64,000 bases of DNA from Streptomyces sp. HPF1205 (lineage in GTDB: Bacteria > Actinomycetota > Actinomycetes > Streptomycetales > Streptomycetaceae): assembly GCF_020400825.1 (NCBI RefSeq), contig NZ_JAINVH010000036.1, forward strand, positions 1 to 64,000. Reading direction: 5' to 3'. A program made the position numbers and the translations under genes. The notes under the pieces were generated by a model, which was given only the letters and a program-made list of their open reading frames with translations, did not search any database and had not been told where the DNA came from. Positions 16,233-25,758 of this stretch are shown piece after piece; the stretch's first letter is position 1; each line of letters opens with the position of its first letter.

Positions 16233-19200
16233 CCTTCGACACGCTGCTGGTCGCCAACCGCGGCGAGATCGCGGTCCGCGTCATCCGAACCGCCAAAGCC
16301 ATGGGGCTGCGCACGGTGGCCGTCTTCTCCGATCCCGACCGCGGCGCCCCGCACGTCGCCCTCGCCGACGCGGCGGTACGGTTGGGACCCGCGCCCGCCA
16401 AGGCCAGTTACCTCGACGTGGAGGCCGTGCTCGCGGCGGCCCGCGAGACGGGCGCGGGCGCGGTCCACCCCGGCTACGGGTTCCTGTCCGAGGACGCCGG
16501 CTTCGCCCGCCGCTGCGAGGCCGCGGGCCTGGTCTTCGTCGGCCCCACCCCCCACCAGCTGGAATTGTTCGGCGCCAAGCACACCGCGCGGGCCGCGGCC
16601 GAGGCCGCCGGAGTGCCCCTGCTGCCGGGCACCGGACTGCTCCCGGACTCCGCCGCCGCCCTGGAGGCGGCCGAGGCGCTCGGCTATCCGGTGATGCTCA
16701 AGGCGACCGGCGGCGGTGGCGGCATCGGGATGCGGGCCTGCCACTCGCCCGCCGAACTCGCCGGCGCCTGGGCGTCGGTGGAGCGGGTGGCCGCCGCCAG
16801 CTTCTCATCGGCCGGCGCGTTCCTTGAGCGGCTGGTGGAACGCGCCCGCCACGTCGAGGTCCAGGTCTTCGGCGACGGCCGCGGCCGGGTGCTGACCCTC
16901 GGCGACCGCGACTGCTCGCTCCAGCGCCGCCACCAGAAGGTCGTGGAGGAGGCGCCGGCTCCCGCCCTGCCCGGCGCCGTACGGCGCCGCCTGGCGGACA
17001 GCGCACGGGCCCTGTGCGCGTCGGTCGGCTACCGTTCGGCCGGCACGGTGGAGTTCGTGTACGACGCGGCGCGCGGCGAGGCGTACTTCCTGGAGGTCAA
17101 CACCCGGCTCCAGGTGGAGCACCCGGTGACCGAGCAGACCCACGGCATCGACCTGGTGGAAGGGATGCTGCGGCTGGCCCGCGGCGAGACGGACCCCTTT
17201 GTGTCCGGCACCCTCCCCGGGACCGGCGCCGCCTCCGGCCCCGGTGCGGCCGTGCCCGCGGCCGGGCCGGCGACGCCGGCCGGGCACGCCGTGGAGGCCC
17301 GCATCTACGCGGAGGACCCCAGCCGCGGACACCGCCCGAGCTCCGGTGTCCTCACCCGGGTCGCCTTCCCGCCCGGCGTACGGGTGGACACCTGGGTGGA
17401 GACCGGCACCGAGGTCACCACGGCCTACGATCCGCTGCTCGCCAAGGTGATCGCGCACGGCGTCGACCGGGCCGAGGCGCTGACCAGACTCGGCGAGGCG
17501 CTGGCCGCCACACGGATCGACGGCATCGAGACCAACCTCGGACTGCTACGGGCCGCCGTCGCCGAACCGGCGCTGCTGGCCGCGACCCACCACACCGCCA
17601 CCCTCGACGGCATCGGCGACCCCTCCCGCCGGATCGAGGTGGTCCGTCCCGGCACCCTGACCACCGTGCAGGACTGGCCCGGGCGTACCGGCCTGTGGCA
17701 CGTCGGCGTCCCGCCGTGCGGCCCGATGGACGACCTGTCGTTCCGGCTCGGCAACCGGGCGCTGGGCAATGACGAGGGCGCCGCCGGTCTGGAGTGCACA
17801 CTGCAGGGGCCCGCGCTGCGCTTCAGCCACCCCACCACCGTGTGCGTGACGGGCGCCCCCGCCCCGGTCGCCGTGGACGGGCGGGCGGTGCCCCAATGGC
17901 AGCCGCTGACCGTGCCGGCCGGGGCGGTCCTCGACGTGGGGACGCCGCGGGACGCGGGACTGCGCACGTACGTCCTGCTCGCCGGCGGCCTCGACGTCCC
18001 CGCCTACCTGGGCAGTGCCGCCACCTTCACCCTGGGCCGGTTCGGCGGGCACGGCGGCCGGGCGCTGCTCGCGGGCGACGTACTGCACGGCGGCGAGCGG
18101 GCGGCGGAACCCGGCGCGCCGGTCCCGCCCGCCCGGCGACCGGCGATCGCCACCGAGTGGGCCGTCGAGGTGGTCGAAGGACCGCACGCCGCGCCGGAGT
18201 TCTTCACCGAGGAGGACATGCGCGACTTCTACGCGGCCTCGTGGAGCGTCCACTTCAACTCGGCCCGTACCGGCGTGCGGCTCGTCGGCCCCAAGCCGCG
18301 CTGGGCCCGCGCCGACGGCGGTGAGGCCGGTCTGCACCCGTCCAACATCCACGACACCCCGTACGCGGTCGGCGCCGTGGACTTCACCGGTGACATGCCG
18401 GTCCTGCTCGGCCCGGACGGTCCTTCGCTGGGCGGTTTCGTCTGCCCGGCCACGGTCGTGCGCCGCGAGCGCTGGAAGCTCGGCCAGTTCCGGCCCGGCG
18501 ACACCGTGCGCTTCGTGCCCGTGTCCGCCGACGGCGGGGCCCGGGCCGGCCGGCGGCCGGCCGTGGTGGACGGGGGTGTCCTCGCCCGCGCCCGCAAGAC
18601 CGCGAGCCGCCCGGCCGTGACGTACCGGCGCAGCGGCGACGACAACATCCTCGTCGAGTACGGGCCCATGCAGCTCGACCTCGCCCTTCGCATGCGGGTA
18701 CACGCCCTGGCCGAGCACCTGGCGGCCCGCCGGCTGCCGGGCGTGGTGGACCTCACCCCGGGGATACGATCCCTGCAGGTGCACGTCGACCCCGACGTGC
18801 TGCCGCCGGAGAAGCTGCTGTCCCTGGTCCAGGAGGCCGAGGACCTGCTGCCCGCCACCGACGAACTGGTCGTGCCCAGCAGGACCGTGCACCTGCCGCT
18901 GTCCTGGGACGACCCGGCCACCCGCGAGGCCATCGCCCGCTACATGGCCGGGGTACGCGACGACGCGCCCTGGTGCCCGTGGAACATCGAGTTCATCCGC
19001 CGCGTCAACGGCCTCGACTCGGTGCACGACGTGTACCGCACCGTCTTCGACGCCGAGTACCTTGTCCTGGGCCTGGGCGACGTGTATCTCGGCGCTCCCG
19101 TGGCCACCCCCCTCGACCCGCGGCACCGCCTGGTCACCACCAAGTACAACCCGGCGCGGACCTGGACCGCGGAGAACTCGGTCGGCATCGGCGGCGCCTA

Positions 19201-19816
19201 CCTGTGCGTCTACGGGATGGAGGGGCCGGGCGGCTACCAGTTCGTGGGCCGCACCGTCCAGGTGTGGTCCCGCCGTCCTTCTCCCCGCCCCTGGCTGCTG
19301 CGCTTCTTCGACCGCATCAAGTGGTATCCGGTGTCCGCCGAGGAACTCCTGGACCTGCGGGCCGACATGGCGGCCGGCCGCCTGCGGCCGCGCGTGGAGG
19401 AGGGCCGCTTCTCGTACGCGGAGCACCGTCGCTTCCTCGCGGCCAACGCGGAGTCGATCGCGGCCTTCCGCGCCCGCCAGTCCGCCGCGTTCGCCGCCGA
19501 ACGCGCCGCGTGGGCCGCCTCCGGCGAGTTCGACCGGGCCGACGCCGAACCCCCGCCCCCCGGCGGGCCCGCCGCCGCCGCACTACCGCCGGGCGCCTGC
19601 GCAGTGGAGGCCGAGTTCGCGGCGAGCGTCTGGCAGGTCGCCGTCCGCCCCGGCGACACGGTCGCCGCAGGGCAGCCGCTGCTCACGTTGGAAGCGATGA
19701 AGATGGAGTCCACGGTCGTGTCCCCGGCGCGCGGCCGCGTCACCGGTGTCCTGACCCCGCCGGGCACGCAGGTCACCCCGGGCACGGTCATGGTCGTCAT
19801 CGAGCCGGGCCGATGA
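16229..19816 (+). CDS. uca: Biotin-dependent urea/guanidine carboxylase
   Basis: This 1195-residue multidomain enzyme has a biotin carboxylase at about 1-455 (VANRGEIAVRVIRTAKAMGL; ATP-grasp with HRRHQKVVEEAPAP-like active-site sequence; EVNTRLQVEHPVTE). A KipA/AHS2 region covers about 470-780 and a KipI/AHS1 carboxyltransferase region about 795-1080. A biotinyl domain follows with LEAMKMEST (Lys about 1158). It carboxylates urea or guanidine using ATP and bicarbonate. The flanking DUF1989 pair favours guanidine, because a dedicated urea route would not need a deiminase. One active-site residue in the carboxyltransferase domain separates the two activities, but I cannot align it reliably here. 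Confidence 0.92.
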   Translation: MTFDTLLVANRGEIAVRVIRTAKAMGLRTVAVFSDPDRGAPHVALADAAVRLGPAPAKASYLDVEAVLAAARETGAGAVHPGYGFLSEDAGFARRCEAAGLVFVGPTPHQLELFGAKHTARAAAEAAGVPLLPGTGLLPDSAAALEAAEALGYPVMLKATGGGGGIGMRACHSPAELAGAWASVERVAAASFSSAGAFLERLVERARHVEVQVFGDGRGRVLTLGDRDCSLQRRHQKVVEEAPAPALPGAVRRRLADSARALCASVGYRSAGTVEFVYDAARGEAYFLEVNTRLQVEHPVTEQTHGIDLVEGMLRLARGETDPFVSGTLPGTGAASGPGAAVPAAGPATPAGHAVEARIYAEDPSRGHRPSSGVLTRVAFPPGVRVDTWVETGTEVTTAYDPLLAKVIAHGVDRAEALTRLGEALAATRIDGIETNLGLLRAAVAEPALLAATHHTATLDGIGDPSRRIEVVRPGTLTTVQDWPGRTGLWHVGVPPCGPMDDLSFRLGNRALGNDEGAAGLECTLQGPALRFSHPTTVCVTGAPAPVAVDGRAVPQWQPLTVPAGAVLDVGTPRDAGLRTYVLLAGGLDVPAYLGSAATFTLGRFGGHGGRALLAGDVLHGGERAAEPGAPVPPARRPAIATEWAVEVVEGPHAAPEFFTEEDMRDFYAASWSVHFNSARTGVRLVGPKPRWARADGGEAGLHPSNIHDTPYAVGAVDFTGDMPVLLGPDGPSLGGFVCPATVVRRERWKLGQFRPGDTVRFVPVSADGGARAGRRPAVVDGGVLARARKTASRPAVTYRRSGDDNILVEYGPMQLDLALRMRVHALAEHLAARRLPGVVDLTPGIRSLQVHVDPDVLPPEKLLSLVQEAEDLLPATDELVVPSRTVHLPLSWDDPATREAIARYMAGVRDDAPWCPWNIEFIRRVNGLDSVHDVYRTVFDAEYLVLGLGDVYLGAPVATPLDPRHRLVTTKYNPARTWTAENSVGIGGAYLCVYGMEGPGGYQFVGRTVQVWSRRPSPRPWLLRFFDRIKWYPVSAEELLDLRADMAAGRLRPRVEEGRFSYAEHRRFLAANAESIAAFRARQSAAFAAERAAWAASGEFDRADAEPPPPGGPAAAALPPGACAVEAEFAASVWQVAVRPGDTVAAGQPLLTLEAMKMESTVVSPARGRVTGVLTPPGTQVTPGTVMVVIEPGR

Positions 19817-21573
19817 GCACCGCGCCGACGGGAGCCGCCCGGGCGGCCGAGGACGGGACGGGAGACCCGCACCCCATGGCAAGCGCACAGGCCCGGGTGG
19901 CCGCGGCCTACGACCGGCTGGCCCGGGAGGCGGGCACCGACAGCCCCGGAGGGGAGGCCGTCCGCACGGTGTGGATCGCCCTGCGGCCGCGCGAGGACGT
20001 GGCGGCCGAGGCCCGGCGGATCGACGAGCGGGCCGCCGCGGGCGAACCCCTGCCGCTGGCGGGCAGGCTCCTCGCGGTCAAGGGCAACATCGACGTCGCC
20101 GGCCTGCCCACGACGGCGGGCTGCCCCTCGTACGCCTACCAGCCGGAAGCCGACGCCCCGGTGGTGGCCGCGCTGCGTGCCGCGGGCGCGATCGTGCTGG
20201 GCGTGACGAACATGGACCAGTTCGCGACCGGGCTGGTGGGCACCCGCAGCCCCTACGGGGCCCCGCGCAGCATGCTGGACGGGCGGCGGGTCAGCGGCGG
20301 CTCGAGTTCCGGCTCCGCGGTGGCGGTCGCCCGGGGCTGGGTGGACCTGGCGCTGGGCACCGACACGGCCGGTTCGGGCCGCGTGCCCGCCGCGTTCAAC
20401 GGGATCGTCGGGCTCAAGCCGACCCGGGGCCTGCTGCCGACCCGCGGGGTGGTGCCGGCCTGCGCGAGCCTGGACTGCGTGAGCCTGTTCGCACGTACGC
20501 TGCCCGAGGCGCGGCAGGCGTTCGCGCTGCTGGCCGCGCCCGTGCCGCCCCCGCGCCCACCCGGCCCGTGGCGCGTGGCCGTGGCGGTGCCCGACCGGCT
20601 CGGCGACCTCGACCCGGGATGGGCGCGGGCGTACCGGGCGGCGGCGGACCGGCTGGCCGGACACGGTGTGGCGCTGCGCACCATCGACCTGGGCCCCTTC
20701 GTCGAGGCCGCGGCGCTGCTGTACGAGGGGGCGTTCGTGGCCGAGCGCTACACGGCGGTCGGTGCCTTCGTCGACGGCCACAGCGGGGCGCCCGACCTCG
20801 ATCCGACGGTCGCGGCGATCATCACGGCGGGCCGGGACGTGCCCGCGTACCGCCTGTTCGCCGACCGGGAGCGGCTCGCACGGCTGCGCGCCCGTACAGA
20901 GGCCGAGCTCGGGGACTGCGACGCCCTGCTCCTGCCGACCACGCCCGGTCACCCGACGCCGGCCGAGGTCGCCGCCGACCCCGTCGGCGCCAACTCCCGG
21001 CTGGGCCGGTTCACCAATTCCACCAACCTACTGGACATGTGCGCCGTGGCGGTCCCGGGCGCCGGCGGCCCGGCCGGCTTCGGCGTGATGCTGCTCGGCC
21101 CTGCCCGCACCGACGAGCGACTCACGGAGATCGCCGCCCTGCTCGAAGGGCCGCGGCGGCTGGCCGTGGTGGGGGCGCACCTCAGCGGGCAGCCGCTCAA
21201 CTGCGAACTGCTGTCGCTCGGCGCCCGGCTGCAGGTCACCACCCGCACCGCCCCCGCGTACCGCCTGCACGTCCTGGACACCGTGCCGCCCAAGCCCGGC
21301 CTGGTCCGGGTACGCGAGGGCGGCGCGGCGGTGGAGGCGGAGGTGTGGGAGCTGCCGGACCGGGCACTGGGCATCCTCACCGCCGCCCTGCCCCGCCCGA
21401 TGACCCTGGGCCGCGTCGAACTGGCCGACGGCACCACCGCCACGGGCTTCCTGTGCGAACCCGAGGCCCTTGAAGGAACCCGCGACATCACCGGTTTCGG
21501 CGGCTGGCGCGCCTATCTGGCCGCCGGGGGCGCGGCCCCGCCGGTGCCGGAGGAGGGGCGGCCGCGAAGGTAG
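19813..21573 (+). CDS. atzF: Allophanate hydrolase
   Basis: This 586-residue amidase-signature enzyme hydrolyses allophanate to ammonia and carbon dioxide, the last step of the pathway. The Ser-cis-Ser-Lys triad region is visible: Lys in AVKGNIDVAG (about 90), the Gly/Ser-rich GGSSSGSAVAVA (about 160) and the nucleophile segment TDTAGSGRVPA (about 185). A C-terminal AtzF-type domain (about 445-580) ends in ITGFGGWRAYLA. The start overlaps the carboxylase stop (ATGA). It is the last gene of the operon. Confidence 0.93.
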   Translation: MSTAPTGAARAAEDGTGDPHPMASAQARVAAAYDRLAREAGTDSPGGEAVRTVWIALRPREDVAAEARRIDERAAAGEPLPLAGRLLAVKGNIDVAGLPTTAGCPSYAYQPEADAPVVAALRAAGAIVLGVTNMDQFATGLVGTRSPYGAPRSMLDGRRVSGGSSSGSAVAVARGWVDLALGTDTAGSGRVPAAFNGIVGLKPTRGLLPTRGVVPACASLDCVSLFARTLPEARQAFALLAAPVPPPRPPGPWRVAVAVPDRLGDLDPGWARAYRAAADRLAGHGVALRTIDLGPFVEAAALLYEGAFVAERYTAVGAFVDGHSGAPDLDPTVAAIITAGRDVPAYRLFADRERLARLRARTEAELGDCDALLLPTTPGHPTPAEVAADPVGANSRLGRFTNSTNLLDMCAVAVPGAGGPAGFGVMLLGPARTDERLTEIAALLEGPRRLAVVGAHLSGQPLNCELLSLGARLQVTTRTAPAYRLHVLDTVPPKPGLVRVREGGAAVEAEVWELPDRALGILTAALPRPMTLGRVELADGTTATGFLCEPEALEGTRDITGFGGWRAYLAAGGAAPPVPEEGRPRR

Positions 21574-21844
21574 GAACTGGCGTGCCCGCTCCGCCAAGGA
21601 GCGCACACGGCCGTCGGCCACGGAACGGCGACGGGGTGCGCTGAAGCCGGCTGATGTCCGGCCGCGTCACGATGTTGTCGGAGTTCACTTCGAGCCGAGG
21701 AGCCAACCGGACCTCGGCCCGGAGGGGTAACTCCGTCTGGTGGGTGAGGTACAGACTCGTCAACGTCCGCTGCAGCGCCACTCGCTGCCTCTGCTGCGGG
21801 GACTGCTGCCGCTCCACCCGCGTAGCGGGTTTCTTTCGCTTCAT
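21488..21844 (-). CDS. Hypothetical basic protein
   Basis: A 118-residue frame starts at ATG 21844 with gaggag 5 bases upstream. The N-terminus is basic (MKRKKPATRVERQQSPQQRQ). The middle (EVRLAPRLEVNSDNIVTRPD) looks like ordinary protein, but the end is low-complexity Arg/Pro and overlaps the allophanate hydrolase 3' end. I do not recognise it. It may be a short real gene whose true end is nearer 21600 lost by frameshift. Confidence 0.35.
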   Translation of the reverse strand: MKRKKPATRVERQQSPQQRQRVALQRTLTSLYLTHQTELPLRAEVRLAPRLEVNSDNIVTRPDISRLQRTPSPFRGRRPCALLGGAGTPVPTFAAAPPPAPAGPRPRRPDRRASRRNR

Positions 21845-22253
21845 GGCGCTCCTCTCACATAGGTTCCGCCAAGGACGTACGGCCCCGGGCACTGCCTTCC
21901 GGATTGGCGTCTTCCGCCCGACCGGTGGTACTTCGCCCGCTGCTCTCGTCGGTGTGTGCGGGGCCCCGCCCCGGCAGCGCCCCAAGCTCAGCCGCGCTGG
22001 ATGAGGCGGTGGCCGGCCGTGGAGGCCGCCGCCGAGCGACGCCGGGCTCGAAGAACCGGCGATCCGCAACTCGCCACGAGGCGGGGAAGTCCTCAGGGGA
22101 AGTCCTCACCGGCAGCCGGGCACACCGGTGACCGGACCGTCACCAGGTCGGCGTCAAAACGCGGCCGACTGGTCATCAAGGCTCACCGGCTGCCACCCCG
22201 CCGCCCTCCGTCGCAGCCCCCCCGTCCGGACGTCGTCGTGAGCGTCGCGGGCG
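21845..22253. other. Intergenic, nothing recognised
   Basis: No supported gene. The short open frames are shadows without known motifs. Confidence 0.5.
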
Positions 22254-23159
22254 TCATGGCGAGGGCTTGCGTGCGAACACCCACCGGTTTCCCTCCAGCG
22301 CGTCGTTGGGTTCGGGGAGGGGGCCGCGCCCGTGCCGGCGGGTGAATTCGAAGGGGGTGTGCATCGTGGTGGCCCAGCCCTTGGCCGTCAGGTCGCCCGC
22401 GGAGTCGGGTCGTGGCCCCTTGTCGAAGAGGTGGAGCAGGTCGATGCCGATCTGCTCGCGTGTCGCCGTGTAGGTCGGGCTGTCGCGGTACGCCTGCAGG
22501 TCCTTTTCCAGCTTGGCCTCGAAGGCCAGAGCGCTGCCTGGGGTGGTGAGCCTGTCGATCGTGTCGATGAGGTGCGTCTCCGCGGGGCCCGGCAGGTAGA
22601 AGAGGAGTCCCTCGGCCAGCCAGACGCTCGGGGCGGCCGGGTCGAAGCCGGTGGCGGTCAGCGCGCCGGCCCAGTCGCCGCGCAGGTCGGCCGGTACGGG
22701 GACGCGCTTGACCTTCGGGTCGGCCGGCAGGCCCGTGAGCACCCGTTGCTTGAAGGCCAGCACGCCCGCCCTGTCGATCTCGAAGACAACGCAGTCGGAC
22801 GGCAGATCGAGCCGGTAGGCGCGGGTGTCCAGCCCCGCTCCCAGCAGGACGACTTGGCGGGCGCCGTCGTCGACCGACCGGAGGAGGAAGTCGTCGAGCA
22901 CCCTCGTCCGCAGGCCGAAGTAGCGGGCGAACCGCCCCCACAGCGGGTTGTCGTCCCCGTCCGGAACGTGCTCGATGCGCACCGGCCAGCGCGCGCAGGC
23001 AGGGGACGCGCGCACGAAGTGTTCCGCGTAGACGTCCTGGGCCAGGCTGTCGTGGCGGTGGGTCTCGACAGCCCGGGCCGCGGCGACCAGGAGGGCGGTC
23101 AGTCCCACACCTGCGTCCACGCCTTCCGCATCTGTGTGCTGGGGCCTCGTGCCTGCCAT
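22254..23159 (-). CDS. SAM-dependent methyltransferase (leucine carboxyl-MT/PPM-like)
   Basis: This 301-residue class I methyltransferase belongs to the group with VLLGAGLDTRAYRL as the SAM-binding loop. It also shows VVFEIDR for the acidic ribose-binding residue and SVWLAEGLLFYLP downstream. Members methylate carboxylates or hydroxyls of small metabolites, which could suit a furan carboxylate from the adjoining genes. The gap of 78 bases to the alcohol dehydrogenase allows co-transcription from the mfnB-like promoter. Substrate is unknown. Confidence 0.85.
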   Translation of the reverse strand: MAGTRPQHTDAEGVDAGVGLTALLVAAARAVETHRHDSLAQDVYAEHFVRASPACARWPVRIEHVPDGDDNPLWGRFARYFGLRTRVLDDFLLRSVDDGARQVVLLGAGLDTRAYRLDLPSDCVVFEIDRAGVLAFKQRVLTGLPADPKVKRVPVPADLRGDWAGALTATGFDPAAPSVWLAEGLLFYLPGPAETHLIDTIDRLTTPGSALAFEAKLEKDLQAYRDSPTYTATREQIGIDLLHLFDKGPRPDSAGDLTAKGWATTMHTPFEFTRRHGRGPLPEPNDALEGNRWVFARKPSP

Positions 23160-23237
23160 GCTTCCTCCGTCGGGGTAAGGGGGATGCCTGATGCTCGCGC
23201 GTCGGATGGGGGGAGTCCTCGATGCCGCGTGCGCCGC

Positions 23238-24344
23238 TCATCGGCCGGTTCTCCTCGGCAGCAGGACGGGTTTGACCACGCGGCCCGCGTCGCAGTCGCG
23301 TTCGGCCTCGTTGACGGCGGCCAGCGGGTAGGTGCGGATCAGCTGGTCGAAGGGGAAGCGTCCGGCCTGCCACAGCTGGATCAGCCGGGGTATCAGCACT
23401 GCGGGTACGGCGTCCCCTTCGCAGATGTGGCGGATGCTGCGGCCCCGGTCGAGCGTGCCCGGTTCGAGCGGCAGCGGGGTGTGGAGTCGTGCCACCAGGC
23501 CGAGGCTGCCGGTGGGGCGCAGGGCTTGGAGCGCCTTGTTGATGAGCTGGGGCGAGGCCGTGGTGTCCAGCGCGTACTGGGCGCCGCCGCCGGTCAGTCG
23601 CCGGATACGTCCGGGCAGGTCGGGTGGGGAGGCGGGCAGGGGGGTCGCGCCGAACCGCTCGGCCGTGGCGAGCCGTTCGGGATGCCGGTCGACGGCCACG
23701 GTGACGACGCCCGCGGCGGTGGCCGCCATCACCGCGGTCAGGCCCACCGCTCCCGCCCCGAGGACCACCAGGGTGTCACCGGGGGCCGCGCCGAAGGTGT
23801 TCAGCACGGCTCCGGCTCCGGTGAGGGCACCGCAGCCGAGGGGCCCGAGCAGTTCGAGCGGTAGGGACGGGTCGACCCGCACGGCGTTGCGGGCAGGGAC
23901 GAGGGCGTACTCGGCGAACGAGGACTGCCCGAACCACCGGGGTGCCAGCGCTCCGCCGGCCGCGTCGGTCAGGCGCGCCGGTTCCTCCTTACGCCCTCCG
24001 AAGAGGTTGAGGGAGGCGAAGGAGTCGCAGTAGGCGGGGGCCGCGCCGCGGCAGTTGCGGCAGTGCCCGCAGGAGTCGAAGCTCAGCACGACGTGGTCAC
24101 CGACGCCGACAGCGGTGTCCGGGCCGCCGCCCGTCCGCACCACGACCCCGGCGCCCTCATGGCCGAGGACGGCCGGCAGGGGGCTGCGGCCGGCGGATCG
24201 CCTGACCGCGAGATCGGTCCGGCACATTCCGGTGCCCGCGATCTCGACCAGGATCTCGCCGACGGCGGGCTCTGTCCGCAGGACCACCTCCTCGACGGTG
24301 AACGGCTCCTCGTACGAGCGCAGTACGGCTGCCCGGAACCTCAT
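23238..24344 (-). CDS. Zinc-dependent alcohol dehydrogenase (aryl-alcohol type)
   Basis: This 368-residue medium-chain dehydrogenase shows the catalytic zinc ligands (TGMCRTDLAV, LGHEGAGVV) and the structural zinc cluster (SCGHCRNCRGAAPAYC). The Rossmann motif is VVLGAGAVGLTAVM. It resembles aryl/benzyl alcohol dehydrogenases, which oxidise aromatic or furfuryl alcohols. It overlaps the aldehyde dehydrogenase stop by 4 bases. Context suggests it acts on the hydroxymethyl group of a furan made by the MfnB-like enzyme. Confidence 0.9.
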   Translation of the reverse strand: MRFRAAVLRSYEEPFTVEEVVLRTEPAVGEILVEIAGTGMCRTDLAVRRSAGRSPLPAVLGHEGAGVVVRTGGGPDTAVGVGDHVVLSFDSCGHCRNCRGAAPAYCDSFASLNLFGGRKEEPARLTDAAGGALAPRWFGQSSFAEYALVPARNAVRVDPSLPLELLGPLGCGALTGAGAVLNTFGAAPGDTLVVLGAGAVGLTAVMAATAAGVVTVAVDRHPERLATAERFGATPLPASPPDLPGRIRRLTGGGAQYALDTTASPQLINKALQALRPTGSLGLVARLHTPLPLEPGTLDRGRSIRHICEGDAVPAVLIPRLIQLWQAGRFPFDQLIRTYPLAAVNEAERDCDAGRVVKPVLLPRRTGR

Positions 24345-25750
24345 CGTCGTTCCTCCTGCGGGCGGTGGACGACGAACGGCCGGAGGTTGCCGTACAGCCC
24401 CCACGGTCCGCCCGCGACGCCGACACCGCTGTTCTTGACGCCGGCGAAGGGCTGGGCGAGGGACAGTTCGGCGTGGTGGTTGATCCAGGCCGTGCCGCAT
24501 TCGAGCCGGTCGGCCACCGCCTCGGCCCGGTCGAGGTCGGTGCCCCATACGGAGCCGCCCAGTCCGAATCCGGTGCCGTTGGCCGCGTCGACGGCCTCGT
24601 CGAGGCTCCGGTACGGCAGCACGGGCAGGACCGGTCCGAACTGCTCCTCGGTCACCACCGGGCTGTCGGGCGGGACATCGGTGAGGATCGTGGGGGCGAA
24701 GAAGTAGCCCGGACCGTCCAGCCGCCGGCCGCCGGACGCTGCCCGGGCGCCGGCCGCCAGGGCCTGCTTCGTGACCTGCTCGACCCGTGCCAGCTGCGGG
24801 GCGTTGTTGACCGGGCCCAGCCGGGTGTGCGGGTCGAGGCCCGCCCCGACGGCGACGGCCTTCGCACGCTGGGCGAGGGCTTCCACGACCTCGGCGTGGA
24901 GCCCGGCCGGGGCGTAGACGCGTTTGACCGCCATGCAGACCTGTCCGCAGTTGCGGAACGCCGCCCAGAACAGGCGGTCGGCGATCCCGTCCACCTCCAC
25001 GTCGTCCAGCAGTACGGCGGCGTCGTTGCCACCCAGTTCCAGGGTCACCCGGGCCAGCGAGGCCGCGGCCGCCGCGGCAACAGCCCGCCCGGTCGGCGCC
25101 GAACCGGTGAAGGTGACGTGGCGGATGCCCGGGTGGGAGGCGAGGCGGGCGCCGAGGGGCTCGCGGCCGGTGACGACGGTCAGGACGTTTTCGGGCAGGA
25201 CGGTGGCAAGGACGGAACCGAGCAGTCGCGTGGCGAGGGGGGTGTACGGGGACGGCTTGAGGACCATGGTGTTGCCCGCCGCGAGCGCGGGCGCGAATTT
25301 CGCCGCCGCGAGTTGGAGGGGGAAGTTCCACGGCACGATGGCGGCGACGGGCCCGAGGGGTCGCCAGCGGATCTCGCTGTCCACGGGCCGGCCGTCGGCG
25401 ATCCGGCGGGTTCTGGGAGCCAGGTCCGCGAAGTAGCGCAGGCGGGCCGCCGTACGGGCGACCTCGGCGTACGACTCGGTCAGGGGCTTGCCCTGTTCCC
25501 GGGTGAGCAACCGGGCAAGGTCATCACCGGCCGCCTCCACTGCGTCGGCCGCCGCGCGCAACGCGGTGGTGCGTGCGACGGGGTCGGTCCGCCAACCGTG
25601 CCAGGCCCGGTGGGCCCGGTCTACCACGGCGTCCAACTCGTCCGGCTGCTGATCGGGCGCCTCGTCGAAAGCTTCCCCGGTGGCCGGGTCGATGACGGCG
25701 AAAGGTACGGCCCGGTATCCGGGGACACGATCGGCCTCAGAGGTCGGCAT
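24341..25750 (-). CDS. NAD(P)-dependent aldehyde dehydrogenase
   Basis: This 469-residue ALDH superfamily enzyme has the oxyanion Asn in VPWNFPLQLA, the cofactor loop FTGSAPTGRAV, the catalytic Glu in VTLELGGNDA and the nucleophile Cys in FRNCGQVCMAVKR (second Cys). The C-terminal Glu motif is EEQFGPVLPVLPY. It is translationally coupled to the alcohol dehydrogenase and lies 8 bases after the MfnB-like gene. The aldehyde product of MfnB chemistry is a plausible substrate, which would make this the furan carboxylate-forming step (inference). Confidence 0.9.
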   Translation of the reverse strand: MPTSEADRVPGYRAVPFAVIDPATGEAFDEAPDQQPDELDAVVDRAHRAWHGWRTDPVARTTALRAAADAVEAAGDDLARLLTREQGKPLTESYAEVARTAARLRYFADLAPRTRRIADGRPVDSEIRWRPLGPVAAIVPWNFPLQLAAAKFAPALAAGNTMVLKPSPYTPLATRLLGSVLATVLPENVLTVVTGREPLGARLASHPGIRHVTFTGSAPTGRAVAAAAAASLARVTLELGGNDAAVLLDDVEVDGIADRLFWAAFRNCGQVCMAVKRVYAPAGLHAEVVEALAQRAKAVAVGAGLDPHTRLGPVNNAPQLARVEQVTKQALAAGARAASGGRRLDGPGYFFAPTILTDVPPDSPVVTEEQFGPVLPVLPYRSLDEAVDAANGTGFGLGGSVWGTDLDRAEAVADRLECGTAWINHHAELSLAQPFAGVKNSGVGVAGGPWGLYGNLRPFVVHRPQEERR

Positions 25751-25758
25751 GTCGGTGG

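Noticed and set aside
16118..19426. Very long minus-strand frames opposite the carboxylase.
   Set aside because: Antisense shadows of a GC-rich coding sequence, rich in His/Gly/Arg and without motifs.
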